Below are positions 34,878-45,280 of a DNA stretch of 64,000 bases, piece by piece. Origin of the DNA: Hymenobacter aranciens (lineage in GTDB: Bacteria; Bacteroidota; Bacteroidia; Cytophagales; Hymenobacteraceae); assembly GCF_030580865.1 (NCBI RefSeq), contig NZ_JAUQSY010000008.1, positions 186,001 through 250,000 of the forward strand, read 5' to 3'. The position numbers and the translations under genes are program-made. Each line of letters starts with the position of its first letter. Position 1 is the first letter of the stretch. The notes under the pieces are model-generated. The model ran no database searches. It had not been told where the DNA came from and saw nothing but the letters and a program-made list of their open reading frames with translations.

Positions 34878-37800
34878 ATGAGAAAAAACTACCCTCCCCC
34901 CGCGACTGCCCGTCTCCTGTGGCTGGCGTTGTGTCTTGTTGCCCTGCTGCGGCCCGGACTGACGCTGGCGCAGTTCAATCATCCACAAGATACCCTGTTC
35001 GGCTGTGGCACCCAGCGCGACACGGCACAGCAGCGTAGCATCGTGCTGCCGAACAGCTCGTGTACAGATTGGTATGGCTACTCCCCGGAGTTCTACGCTA
35101 AGCAAGGACTGCCGGAAATCCCCATCAAAAAGGTACGCATCATGTTTCATGTGTATCAGAAAGATGACGGTACAGGCAACTGGCAATCGCCGGCGCAGGA
35201 CGGAGGGCTGGATGAGCCTATTCTGACCGGGCTACTAAACGGACTCACCAATTTCCCAACTCCCGGCTCACCCCACTTCCGGGGCCTGAACGAACTGTAC
35301 GGGCAACTCGACAATGTGCTGCTGGCCAGTGGTGGCGGCAACCAAACGGTCACGCCCGCTACTGGCTCCGACGCGGATACCCGCATTCGTTTTCAACTGG
35401 AAGGAATTCGCTACTACCGGTCCACGGAATTGTACGATATGTCGACCGGCAGCCCCCAAGGCTGTATTGGCAGCACGGGCAGCCAGGGACAATATTGCGG
35501 CCGTTATTACTACAAGACAGTCGTAACTAATACGACCGACAATCAGTTTGGCAATGGCCAGCTAGCGCTTACGCATGACCAACAATACAACGTGCTGCAT
35601 ATATTCTGGGCCGAGCACCCGGGCGTAGCCAGCACCAAAGTCGACGCGTTTGGAAATCTGACTTCCCGCTATCAATCGGGGGGAGTAGCGGGCAATGGCT
35701 GGAGCATACCAGCTCCCTACTTTACCCTGCGTGGGCAGTATTGGCTGGTTAAACACTATCAATGGGGCTCCATTCAGGGCAGCTTGCCCGGCTAGGACCC
35801 GCAAAATGGACTCCGCAAAACACTGTTCCTTCTGGCGCACGAAATGGGCCACTGCTTGGGGCTGGGCCACTCGTGGTGGGGGCTGGACTGTCCGCTGGTG
35901 CCAGGGGGGCCATTAACTCCCGGCGAAAACAGCACCAACAACATCATGGATTACCCCTGGCTACCAGGCTTATCATTGTCGCAGTGCCAGATTGGTAAAA
36001 TGCACTACTACCTTGGCCACGAGGGTGGTGCCTCACTGCTCGCCTACGGCACTGGCATGGATAACCTCACGGTATCCGACTACTGCCAGCAGGACGGAAC
36101 GCAGGATATTACTATTCCAACTGGCAGTTCGCAAGTGTGGGAAGCCGCGCACAACACGCAGGCCAGCACTATCAGCATCGAAGACGATGCGACGCTCATT
36201 ATTCGCTGCCGCATCGGCGTAGTAGGTCCGGAGATGAACATCAAGCTGGGCAAAAACGCGAAGCTGATTCTGGACCGGGGGACGCTGGGCAACTTTGCTA
36301 CCAGCGAACAGCATGAGTGTCCGCAGGACGTGTTTGTGTATATCAACGGTGCCGGTGGGTTGGTCGAGATTCAAAACGGGGGCGGCTTCATCTCCGAGCA
36401 CCTACGCGTAGCGTTTTACGGCGATGTATCGTTGCACATCCCCCGGGTGCCGGTGCTGCTGGATGGTGCCCAGCTCTATTTGAAATCTGATAGCTACCTC
36501 TGTCTGGAACCTGGGGCGGAATTTACATATCGTGGCCCGGCCAGCTTCAATATCGACGCCAGCACTACTCTGGGCCTGCACGCAGCCGTGCAGCTAAATC
36601 CTGCTCCTAACTGCACAACTGAACCTTGCAAGCTGGCCCAAACGGCCAGCGCCTTGCGAGCCACGGTAGCTGGCAGCAATGCTCCAGCCAGTATCTGCGC
36701 TGGCAATTCCTTGTTGCTGGAAGTGTATTTCCCACAGTTTGCCCTGGTGCCGACCGTAGAATGGCGCCGCAATGGCTCGCCGGTAAGCCCCAATGTATCC
36801 ACTAATCCCTGGGCTTACACCGATTCGCCAGACCAGGTTACCGATTACGAAGTAGAGCTAAGCTGGCCGGGCACTTCCTGTGCTCCTCTGATACTGCGCT
36901 ATCACCAACAGGTGCTGCCTAACCCTAGCATCACACTGTCAAGTACGCAATTGGACATCTGCGGCAATGGCACCGAAGCATGGTATCTGCCCGATGGTCG
37001 GCTGAACCTGAACGACCCGGTCTGGGGCCTGATACGCCAGGCGGCTGACCCTGCTATCGTAGCGAACCAAGGTGGCTGCTTCAAATGGGCCGACAATTCG
37101 TTCGTTAAAAACGGCATCTTCGACCCGGTAGCGGCGGCGGCCCAAGGGCCCGGTCCCTACACGCTGAGTCTTGGCCATTATGATGACTGCTACGACCCTA
37201 CCAGCTGCTTCGCTGCGGCCGAAGTAACGCTGAACATCCACGGTGGACCGGTCTTTCAGATTCCCCCCCCCGACCCGGTGTGCGCCGGCAATTCGGTTAG
37301 GCTTACGGCTAGTGCGGCTAACGGTATCACATACCACTGGCAGCCCGGCAACCTTACCGGCTCCAGCGTAACCGTGACGCCCGCCACCACCACTACTTAT
37401 ACCGTGACTGGCACCGGCCGCAACAGCTGCCCAGCTACTCAACAGGTAACCGTGACGGTGCAGCCGGCCACTTGCCTGGCTTGCTTAGGCAACAACTACA
37501 AAGATGTGAGTGGCAGCGGCCCGGTCCTATCGGCGTATACCTTCGCCAGCAACAGCACCTACGTTTTCAACACCAGCACCATTCTCACAACCGGCACGTT
37601 CGTAGTGGAGGAAGGGGCCCGGCTGCTGTTTGGCCCCGGCGTTCGTCTGACGTTGGTAAACAATGCCCAGTTAGTGCTGGCAGGCGGCACACTCACGGCC
37701 CTCTGCACCGAGATGTGGGACGGCATCGTGGCCACACGCACCAGCCGGGGCGTAGTGGCCGTCAGACCCACCGGTAGTGTGAGTCATTCCGAAATCAGCC

Positions 37801-39392
37801 ACAGCCGCAACGGTCTCATCGTGCAATCGGACCAGGTGGCCGTGGGATTCCAGCCTACCCTGCAGCTGACATACGTCGCGTTTCTGCACAATGGGCAGAG
37901 CATTCAACTCACCAATACCCCCAACTCGCCCGCCTTCACCGGCCTCGTTACCGATTCGCGCTTCGACTCGGACCCGCAGCAGATGCGCGCGCCTTGGCAG
38001 TACCAGTCGGCCCGCGACCAGCACGTCACGCTCCGCCACTTCTACCTCGACGGCAACTGCGCCGGCCTTACGGTCAGCAATTCCCGGTTCGACCACTCCC
38101 TGTATGATTTCTGGATGCCCGCTGGCACGGCTTTCACTGCCTCGAACAACGAGTTCCACAATTTCTACATCGCCGCCGTTTTTGCCCACGACTACCTGCT
38201 CCCAAACACGCGCCTAAGTCTGAATAAATTTTACTATCCCGTGGCGGCCAACGAAATCCTTCTGAGCGACAGTCCGCAGTTGCAGGAAGCCTACGGCGAG
38301 CTGGCAGGCATGGAAGGAGCCGAAGCCGTGCTCCGGCGCAATGTGTGCGTAGGCATCTACGGAACAACAGGCACGAACAGTACCAGCACTTTTACGCTGG
38401 AAGGCTGCCAGTTTTTCGGCCAGAACTACGGCGGCACCACCGGCCCCACCACCTTCACCCCCACCCAGCCCTACGCGCAGTATGGCGTAGTCGTCAGCGG
38501 CGGCATTTTGCGCAACAACACCTTCCAGCGCCTGCAGCTGGGCTACCAGAGTACCTCCACGCAGACCGGCGGCATCGTGAAGGGCAACGCATTCGAGAAC
38601 TGCTACGTGGGCCTGAACTTTCGGGATGGCAATGGCTACGTCAGCAGCTACGTGGGCTCAGCCGAGGTGAGCTGCAACTCTTTCACCCGCACCCAGCTGG
38701 TGCCCTTCGGACCAAGCTACGGCATCTTCCGCGACTTCTGCCAACGTCGCATTGCCAGCGACCCCTGTACGCAGATTAACCTGACCTCAACGCCGGGGAC
38801 ATTAGCCAACCCCAACGGCACTCCCCGCTTGCTGAAAAATGAGTTTGTGGATGACCGCCCAGCTCCGAGTATATACAACCCGTTCTGGCACGTCTGGAAC
38901 GGCGTAGATGAAGGGTACACGACTAATCAGATGCAGTACTATACCTTCACCAATCGCATGGCTGGCATCGTAGGTGGCCCTCAAAGCGGGAACAACAGCG
39001 CCGTAGTTGTCATGGACGCGGGAACTGACATTGATGACTTTAATGATTGCGAATGGGAAGGCTACGACAACGGCTTGCAATTCCGCCCTAGCACTCCGCT
39101 CACTACTCCCACGGCTACCACTCGCGACATGGCCAAGCCCTTCTACCTGGCCCAGAACGTGCCCAACCCCTGCACGGGCACCGCGAGTGTTACCTACCGC
39201 GCTGTCACCGACCAGAGGGTCGAGTTGGTCGTGCGCCACTACATCAGTGGGCAAGTGCTCCGGCGGCAAGCAGTAGCCGCCGGGGAGCACACGACTGAGT
39301 TAAACCTGCAGGGCTTGCTACCTGGCCCCTACCACTACACCCTGGAAGTGGGTGGGCAGATTACGGCACACCGTAACGTACTCGTACAATGA
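34878..39392 (+). pseudogene. Secreted zinc metalloprotease with beta-helix and T9SS domain, in-frame TAG
   Basis: A 1505-codon frame with one stop, TAG at 35793-35795 (codon 306). Upstream are a signal peptide (LLWLALCLVALLRPGLTLAQ) and the start of the catalytic domain (VRIMFHVYQKDDGTG). Right after the stop the same frame gives LLAHEMGHCLGLGHSW, the HExxHxxGxxH metzincin motif. Then follow Ig-like Cys-rich segments (PASICAGNSLLLEV, DPVCAGNSVRLTA), a right-handed beta-helix, and a sorting domain (AQNVPNPCTGTASVTYRA). Its stop overlaps the next start (ATGA). It is inactivated, read through, or a sequence error. An internal ATG start would delete the HE of the motif. Confidence 0.78.
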
Positions 39393-41212
39393 GCACCTGG
39401 ATTTCAGCTTTCCGAGTATCTGCCCGCTGGGCCTGTCTGCTGTTAGTCTTGCTGGCATTGCGCGGCAACGCCCAGCCAACCCTTGCCTGGGAGCGTACGG
39501 CCCGCATTGACTATGCCAGAGCGCGATTCATGTTTGAATTGCCGGGGCATCGCTTTGTGCATACCGGGTCTTCTTACGTAGGAACACCATCCAATCAGCA
39601 CCAAGAGATAGTTCTGTACGTAACCACGGCGCAAGGGGACACGGTGCGCTACCGGCATCTCAACCGCAACCGACCGGTTGATGCGGAGTTAGTAACGGGT
39701 GTTGTACTGGAGCCCGATTATTCTCTCACATATTTTGGCAAGCGCAATGAGCGCGTCGGGAGTACCGGCGTCAGCAGCACGTTCTTTTTAGCGAACCTTG
39801 ATACCCTAGGCCAGTTGCGTTGGAACCAGTATTACCCCTGCGACGGCTCATCTCCCGGCACGCTCCTCCGCCAGCCTGATGGCTACCTGCTGCTCACCAA
39901 CGTCTATGAGCGCATCGGCACGAGCAATGTCCCTCACGGTCAACTCACAAAAGTTAACTTGCAACAGCAAGTGGTCTGGCAGCGAGATTACCACAGCCAA
40001 GGCTATCGAGGGGCAGGCCAGTTCACGGATATCATCGCCCACCCCGACGGCTCCTACCTCGTCGGGGGACTCTGCGACCGCAGCCCGGTCTATAACGGCG
40101 GCTCGTCGTACCTGCGCCTAGACTACTGGCTGCTTAAACTACGCCCCAACGGCGATACCATCGCCACCACTCACTGCGGCGACCCCGCCCGCTACGAGCG
40201 CGTCACGGCCCTACGCCTGCTTCCCGGTGACGCCTTGGCCCTGGCCGGCGTGCAGGCCGACGGCAACCAGAAGGAAAACCCCCAACTCCTGCGTCTCGAC
40301 AATGCCCTGCGCCCTCAGCCGCAGTGGACCCGGGACGAGTCGAATCCGAACATCGAAGACAACCCCCACGCCTTTCTATTGCCCCTACAATCAGGGGCCA
40401 TTGTCACCGGCGGCCAGCAATACAATACCTCTTTCAACCCCCGCACTTGGGCGCACCTGCTATGCCTCAATCCTACAGGAACGGTGCAGTGGGAAGTGCT
40501 GCGTCAGTATCCCAACCGTATCTACAATGGGTACTCTACCTGCCTCGTGCCAGCCGACGGGGCCGCTTATCTAAGCGGCGGTGCACTCGACGGTAGCACA
40601 GGCAGCGGCCCACTCAATGCCACGGGCCTGCTGAGCAAGTACGCGGGCGTGGGCCTGGCCTACCAGCCCGACCTGTGCCGCACCCCGCCCACGGCCAGCT
40701 TCGCCCCCGCCTTCAACGCGGCGGGCGACTCCGTGCTGGTACTCGACCAGTCTACAGCCGGCCCCACCTACGGCGAGCTCGTGGCCTGGCACTGGGACTT
40801 TGGCGATGGCAGCAGCTACGACGGCCCTACCCCGCCCTGGCACCGCTACGCCACGCCCCCCGGCCCCGCCCTGCGCCTGACGCTGACCGTGACCAATAAC
40901 CTCGGCTGCCAGCACACCACCACCCTGCTGCCGCTGGCTTCCCGCGCCCAGCAACTGCAAGCCCGCCTCAGCCTCTACCCTAACCCGGCCACCGAGGCCG
41001 TGACCGTCGCACTCGACGGCCTGCGCCCGCAACCAGCCCTGCCGCTGGAAGTCGTCAACGCCTTGAGCCAGGTCGTGCTGCGAACGACGGCCGCGCCCCG
41101 CCAAGGCAAGCTCAGTCACATACTGGACCTACAGTCACTGTCACCGGGTGTGTACCTCGTGCGCCTGCATACAGCGGATGGCATCGTTTGCAAACGCTTC
41201 GTCGTTCGATGA
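39389..41212 (+). CDS. Secreted PKD/T9SS protein, copy 1
   Basis: A 607-residue exported protein with a signal peptide (ARWACLLLVLLALRGNAQ). The central part has propeller-like strands (LRQPDGYLLLTNVYERIGTS, IIAHPDGSYLVGG). A PKD domain follows (WHWDFGDGSSYDGPTPPWHRY), then a type A sorting domain (LYPNPATEAVTVAL ... GIVCKRFVVR). Its ATG overlaps the metalloprotease stop by 4 nt, implying translational coupling. A paralogue follows at 41406-43247; the pair arose by tandem duplication. A role as partner or companion of the protease is inferred from coupling only. Confidence 0.86.
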   Translation: MSTWISAFRVSARWACLLLVLLALRGNAQPTLAWERTARIDYARARFMFELPGHRFVHTGSSYVGTPSNQHQEIVLYVTTAQGDTVRYRHLNRNRPVDAELVTGVVLEPDYSLTYFGKRNERVGSTGVSSTFFLANLDTLGQLRWNQYYPCDGSSPGTLLRQPDGYLLLTNVYERIGTSNVPHGQLTKVNLQQQVVWQRDYHSQGYRGAGQFTDIIAHPDGSYLVGGLCDRSPVYNGGSSYLRLDYWLLKLRPNGDTIATTHCGDPARYERVTALRLLPGDALALAGVQADGNQKENPQLLRLDNALRPQPQWTRDESNPNIEDNPHAFLLPLQSGAIVTGGQQYNTSFNPRTWAHLLCLNPTGTVQWEVLRQYPNRIYNGYSTCLVPADGAAYLSGGALDGSTGSGPLNATGLLSKYAGVGLAYQPDLCRTPPTASFAPAFNAAGDSVLVLDQSTAGPTYGELVAWHWDFGDGSSYDGPTPPWHRYATPPGPALRLTLTVTNNLGCQHTTTLLPLASRAQQLQARLSLYPNPATEAVTVALDGLRPQPALPLEVVNALSQVVLRTTAAPRQGKLSHILDLQSLSPGVYLVRLHTADGIVCKRFVVR

Positions 41213-41409
41213 GGACGCGTACCACCAACCAAAGCGTGAAGCTAGTCGTGCGGCACTACATCAGCGGGCAGGTACTGCGGCAGCAAGCGGTGCCCGCCGG
41301 TGAGCACACCACCGAGCTCGACCTGCGGGGCTTGTTGCCCGGCCCCTACCACTACACTCTGGAAGTGGGGGGCGCCATCGTTGCTCATCGTAATGCCCTG
41401 GTACAATGA
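41209..41409 (+). pseudogene. Orphan C-terminal fragment of the metalloprotease sorting domain
   Basis: A 66-residue ORF that is almost the same as the last ~60 residues of the metalloprotease (LVVRHYISGQVLR, AGEHTTEL, LLPGPYHYTLEVGG). It has no signal peptide. It overlaps both neighbours by ATGA (41209-41212 and 41406-41409). It is best explained as a leftover of a tandem duplication whose unit ran from the protease 3' end through the PKD gene. It may still be translated as a small peptide. Confidence 0.8.
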
Positions 41410-43247
41410 CCCGCCGAATTCTGTCTTTGCTAATGTGGCTAAGCTGGAGCGGTCTGCTGACCGCTCCAGCCTTGCTGCCGCTGCGTAGCAGCGCCCAGCC
41501 GAGCCTGGCCTGGGAACGCCCCGTAGGCCTGGTCAATAACCGTAGCCCGTATTTCGGGAGTAGTGTATTCTGCTTCGAGCTACCTGGGCATCGTTTTGCA
41601 CATTGCAGTATAGCTCAAATTGGCCTTTTACCGAATGACCATCTTGAAATATGCCTGCGCGTCACGACAGCACAAGGCGATACTGTACGCTACCGAAACC
41701 TTAACCGAAATCGCAACGTCGACGCAGAGGTGGTAACTGGAGCTGTACTGGAACCTGATTATTCGCTCACCTATTTTGGTGCTCGCGTAGAGAGAACTGC
41801 CACCAGCTATACCATCACTAACTGCCTGACCAATTTAGACACTCTAGGGCGAATACGCTGGACGTACTCATACCTTGGGGTGGGAGCTGGTACGGGCACT
41901 ATGCTCCGGCAGCCCGATGGCTATCTACTGTTAACTAATATATACGAACGTGTCGGCACCAGCAATATCCCTCACGGCCAGCTGACCAAAGTAGACTTAC
42001 AAGGGCAGGTGGTATGGCAGCATGACTACCACAGCCAAGGCTATCTAGGCCTCGGTAAACTTACTGATATCATAGCTCACCCCGACGGCTCCTACCTGCT
42101 GGCCGGCCTCTGCGACCGCAGCCCCGTGTACACCGGCGGCTCGGCCTACCTGCGCCAAGACTACTGGCTGCTCAAGCTGCGACCGAATGGTGATACCATT
42201 GCTACCACCCACTTCGGCGACCCCGCCCGCTACGAGCGGGCCACCGCCCTGCGCCTGCTGCCCGGCGACGCCTTGGCCCTGGCCGGCGTGCAGGCCGACC
42301 AGAACCAGATTGAGAACCCCCAACTGCTACGCCTCGACAACGCCCTGCGCCCCCGCCCGCAGTGGACCCGCAACGAACCAAACCCCAATCTAGAGGATAG
42401 TCCTTACCGCTTCCTGCTTCCGCTCCAATCGGGCAATATACTAGCGGGCGGTATGCAGATAAACGTTTCACGAGATGTACGGGCACAACTACTATGTTTG
42501 AGCACGAGCGGTACCCCGCAGTGGGAAATTCTGCGCCAGTACACTTTCCGCCGCTACACCAGCTTTGCTACCTGTCTCGTAGCAGCGGATGGCGCAGCTT
42601 ACCTCAGCGGTCTGGCTCAAGATGGCGGCCTTGGCAACGGCACACTCATCAATGGCACGGCTCTACTAAGTAAGTACGCGGGCGTGGGCCCGGCCTACCA
42701 GCCCGACCTGTGCCGCACCCCGCCCACGGCCGCCTTCACCCCTGCTTTCTCCGCTCAAGGTGATTCTGTGCTCGTGCTCGACCAGTCCACCCCCGGCCCC
42801 ACCTACGGCGAACTCGTGGCCTGGCACTGGGACTTCGGCGACGGTAGCAGCTACGATGGCCCCACCCCGCCCTGGCACCGTTACGCCACCGCGCCCGGCC
42901 CTGGCCTGCAAGTGCGCCTGACCGTGACCAACAACCTGGGCTGCCAGCACACCACCACCCTGCTGCCGCTGGCTTCCCGCGCCCAACAGCTGCAGGCCCG
43001 CTTAACCCTCTACCCTAATCCGGCTACCGAGGCCGTAACCGTCGCACTCGATGGCCTGCGCCCGCAAGCCACCGTGCCACTGGAAGTAGTCAACGCCCTG
43101 GGCCAGGTCGTGCACCAGACCACAGCCACACCGCACCACGGCGCGCTTAGCCAGAAGCTGGACCTGCGGACGCTGCCTGCCGGGATATATGTGGTGCGCC
43201 TGCGCACCCAGGAAGGCACTATTACCAAACGACTGGTCCGGCAATGA
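41406..43247 (+). CDS. Secreted PKD/T9SS protein, copy 2
   Basis: A 613-residue paralogue of the 39389-41212 protein with the same plan: signal peptide (GLLTAPALLPLRSSAQ), strand repeats (LRQPDGYLLLTNIYERVGTS, IIAHPDGSYLLAGL), PKD domain (WHWDFGDGSSYDG) and a type A sorting domain (LYPNPATEAVTVAL ... TITKRLVRQ). The C-terminal half is nearly identical to copy 1, while the N-terminal third has diverged. Its start overlaps the orphan fragment by 4 nt. Confidence 0.86.
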   Translation: MTRRILSLLMWLSWSGLLTAPALLPLRSSAQPSLAWERPVGLVNNRSPYFGSSVFCFELPGHRFAHCSIAQIGLLPNDHLEICLRVTTAQGDTVRYRNLNRNRNVDAEVVTGAVLEPDYSLTYFGARVERTATSYTITNCLTNLDTLGRIRWTYSYLGVGAGTGTMLRQPDGYLLLTNIYERVGTSNIPHGQLTKVDLQGQVVWQHDYHSQGYLGLGKLTDIIAHPDGSYLLAGLCDRSPVYTGGSAYLRQDYWLLKLRPNGDTIATTHFGDPARYERATALRLLPGDALALAGVQADQNQIENPQLLRLDNALRPRPQWTRNEPNPNLEDSPYRFLLPLQSGNILAGGMQINVSRDVRAQLLCLSTSGTPQWEILRQYTFRRYTSFATCLVAADGAAYLSGLAQDGGLGNGTLINGTALLSKYAGVGPAYQPDLCRTPPTAAFTPAFSAQGDSVLVLDQSTPGPTYGELVAWHWDFGDGSSYDGPTPPWHRYATAPGPGLQVRLTVTNNLGCQHTTTLLPLASRAQQLQARLTLYPNPATEAVTVALDGLRPQATVPLEVVNALGQVVHQTTATPHHGALSQKLDLRTLPAGIYVVRLRTQEGTITKRLVRQ

Positions 43248-43393
43248 GTGGCCGCTATCCCTTGCTCACAGCAGGCCAGCGCCTGGACGATACCCAGTCC
43301 GAAATCGACAACTATGTAATTCCGTAGGTTATCGGCCTAAAATTGAACCCACTCAATGGGCTTTACAACCTGTTTTTAAACTTTATATCTAAC

Positions 43394-43429
43394 AAAAAAG
43401 CGCCGGCTTGTATGAGCCGGCGCTTTTTT
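43394..43429. terminator. Bidirectional terminator
   Basis: AAAAAAGCGCCGGCT paired with AGCCGGCGCTTTTTT. It lies between the plus-strand PKD gene and the convergent rtcB gene. The rest of 43248-43552 holds the two palindromes listed next. Confidence 0.85.
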
Positions 43430-43449
43430 GTTGCACGAAATTCTCTTGC

Positions 43450-43495
43450 GTTTTGCTCTACATTTTTAGGGCTCGTCAAAAACGTAGAGCAAAAC
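43450..43495. repeat. Palindromic repeat (copy 3)
   Basis: Perfect 12-bp arms GTTTTGCTCTAC/GTAGAGCAAAAC, same family as 28553 and 28605. Confidence 0.75.
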
Positions 43496-43505
43496 CATCC
43501 CGCAC

Positions 43506-43547
43506 TTTGCTCTACGTTTTCAAGCTTTCTCAATACTGTAGAGCAAA
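43506..43547. repeat. Palindromic repeat (copy 4)
   Basis: Arms TTTGCTCTAC/GTAGAGCAAA, 10 bp after copy 3 and 6 bp from the rtcB stop codon. The two pairs in the window share the same spacing and the same position next to a terminator. Confidence 0.75.
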
Positions 43548-43552
43548 ACTGC

Positions 43553-44953
43553 CTAAGCCCCATCCATTCGCACGATTTTTGGCGTGAACGTGCCCAGCAC
43601 ATCCACCAGTTCCTGCTGGCTGGCCATCACGGTCCGGATGTCCTTATACGCCTGCGGAGCCTCATCGAGCCCGCCGCCGATGAGCTCGACGCCGAACGAG
43701 GCGAGGTACTTGCGCACCTGCGCTTCGCCCAGCTCGGCCTTGGCGCGGGTGCGCGACATGAGCCGCCCGGCCCCGTGCGAGGCCGAGGCCAGCGACGCCG
43801 CCAGCCCCCGCCCCCGCACGATGAAGCCCGGGGCCGTCATCGAGCCGGGGATGATGCCCAGCACGCCCGCGCCGGCCGGCGTGGCGCCCTTGCGGTGGGT
43901 AATGACCTCGCGGCCATCGGCCAGCCGTTCCTTCCAGGCGAAGTTGTGGTGGTTTTCCACCTTCGCCAGGGGCCGCTCGCCCAGGGCCTTGGCCAGGCGC
44001 CGGTGAATCTGCTCGTGGCAGGCCGAGGCGAAATCGCCGGCCAGGTTCATAGCGGCCCAGTATTCCTGGCCGGCTTCGGTGTCGAGGCCCAGCCAGGCGA
44101 GGTGCTGGGCTTCGTTGGGCAGCTTGCACACGTCGCGGGCCAGGCCGGTGTAGTGCTGCGCGATGCTCGCGCCCAGGCCCCGCGAGCCCGAGTGCGAGAG
44201 CACGCCCAGGTACTGGCCCAGGGGCAGGCCCATTTCGTTCTGCGGGTCGGTGATGTCCACCAGCCCGAACTCCACGAAGTGGTTGCCCGAGCCGGAGGTG
44301 CCCACCTGCTCCACCGCCGTGGCCTGCTTGTTTTTCAGGAACGGGATGGCCGTGAACTCGTCGCGCTCCAGCACCGGGTGCGCCAGCCGCTGCCCGCGCT
44401 CGAAGCCCTTGCCCCCGCCGAAGCGGGTGTTGTCGAGCAGAATTTTCTTCAGCTCCTGGGTGCGCTGGGCGAGATACTTGGCCGGCAAATCGTACACCGA
44501 CAAAGCCATGCGGCAGCCGATGTCCACGCCCACGGCGTAGGGAATGACGGCGTTGTCGGTGGCCAGCACGCCGCCGATGGGCAGGCCGTAGCCGTGGTGG
44601 GCATCGGGCATGAGGGCGCCGGCCACAGTCACGGGCAGCTTCATGGCCGTTTCCATCTGGTGGATGGCGCCCGGCTCGATGTGCTCGGCCCCGAAAATGG
44701 TGTACTCCTTGCGGGCCACCAGCTCGATGTGGCGGCTGGGTGCCGGCAGCAGCGCGGCCGCCGTATGGCTCCAGTCGAGGTGCGTGAGGTAGTCTTTGGG
44801 GTTCTTCAGCAGCTGGCCCAGCAGTTCCAGCTGGTCGGTTTTCGAGAGTTTTTTGAGGTGCTTGCGCTGCAGCTGGGCCAGCGCCAGCCCGATGGCGCGA
44901 CCTTCTGGGAAACCCAGTTGGCGAAGGTCATTGCCGCGTAATAGATTAGCCAT
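43553..44953 (-). CDS. rtcB: RNA-splicing ligase RtcB
   Basis: A 466-residue RtcB, which joins RNA 2',3'-cyclic-phosphate or 3'-phosphate ends to 5'-OH ends using GTP and Mn2+. Conserved residues: D144 and C147 in VGVDIGCRM, H225 in GTSGSGNHF, H254 in LSHSGSRG, H335/H336 in HHNFAW, and the guanylylated H393 in SASHGAGR. All are present, so it should be active. It is the last gene of the minus-strand operon, 71 nt after Y-like RNA A. Neither RtcA nor archease is in the window. Confidence 0.96.
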   Translation of the reverse strand: MANLLRGNDLRQLGFPEGRAIGLALAQLQRKHLKKLSKTDQLELLGQLLKNPKDYLTHLDWSHTAAALLPAPSRHIELVARKEYTIFGAEHIEPGAIHQMETAMKLPVTVAGALMPDAHHGYGLPIGGVLATDNAVIPYAVGVDIGCRMALSVYDLPAKYLAQRTQELKKILLDNTRFGGGKGFERGQRLAHPVLERDEFTAIPFLKNKQATAVEQVGTSGSGNHFVEFGLVDITDPQNEMGLPLGQYLGVLSHSGSRGLGASIAQHYTGLARDVCKLPNEAQHLAWLGLDTEAGQEYWAAMNLAGDFASACHEQIHRRLAKALGERPLAKVENHHNFAWKERLADGREVITHRKGATPAGAGVLGIIPGSMTAPGFIVRGRGLAASLASASHGAGRLMSRTRAKAELGEAQVRKYLASFGVELIGGGLDEAPQAYKDIRTVMASQQELVDVLGTFTPKIVRMDGA

Positions 44954-45024
44954 AAAAATGGTAGTTGCACGAAAGGGAAACGCTCATTTCGGCGTTTCGT
45001 CGTTGATTGAACAAAAAAATAAAA

Positions 45025-45163
45025 CGGACCGGGCAACGGGCGCGCCACCCGTGTTGTGCTCTAACCAACTGAGCTACCGACGGCCTCGCAGCCCACGGGC
45101 CGGACTCGAACCGGCGACCCCATCGTCCCTAACGAAGTAAGGCGGCGCTACGGCACCGGCCCG
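45025..45163 (-). ncRNA. Y RNA-like RNA A (YrlA type, tRNA-like domain)
   Basis: 139 nt. Outer stem CGGGCCGG/CCGGUCCG. Conserved loop strands UGCCGUAG and CGCCCGUUGC flank the 7-bp helix CGCCGCC/GGUGGCG, then comes UUACUUCG. Inside is a permuted tRNA-like domain: T arm GCCGG-UUCGAGU-CCGGC, a capped acceptor-like hairpin, and a perfect D arm GCUC-AGUUGGUUA-GAGC. The 3' end runs into UUUUAUUUUUUU, an intrinsic terminator. The D and T arms look initiator/Met-like, but there is no anticodon loop. Confidence 0.85.
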
Positions 45164-45180
45164 TTTTATTCAGAAAAAAG

Positions 45181-45256
45181 CCGGAGCAACAGGCGGCTTA
45201 CGTTTTGCCAAAAGGCGACGTGACAGGTCGAAGGAACGCAAGCCTACGGCATCCGG
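45181..45256 (-). ncRNA. Y RNA-like RNA B (short, no tRNA-like domain)
   Basis: 76 nt. Outer stem CCGGA/UCCGG; loop strands UGCCGUAG and CGCCUGUUGC; 7-bp helix GCUUGCG/CGUAAGC; UUCCUUCG motif. The interior is only a small ACGU/ACGU helix over a GCC-UUUU-GGC hairpin. A U6 tract follows. It keeps the presumed Ro-binding part only. Confidence 0.8.
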
Positions 45257-45280
45257 CCGCAAGAGGAAAATAGCAATAGT

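Noticed and set aside
41188..41208. TTG start for the orphan sorting-domain fragment
   Set aside because: The ATG at 41209 overlaps the upstream stop as ATGA, matching the coupling seen at the other junctions.
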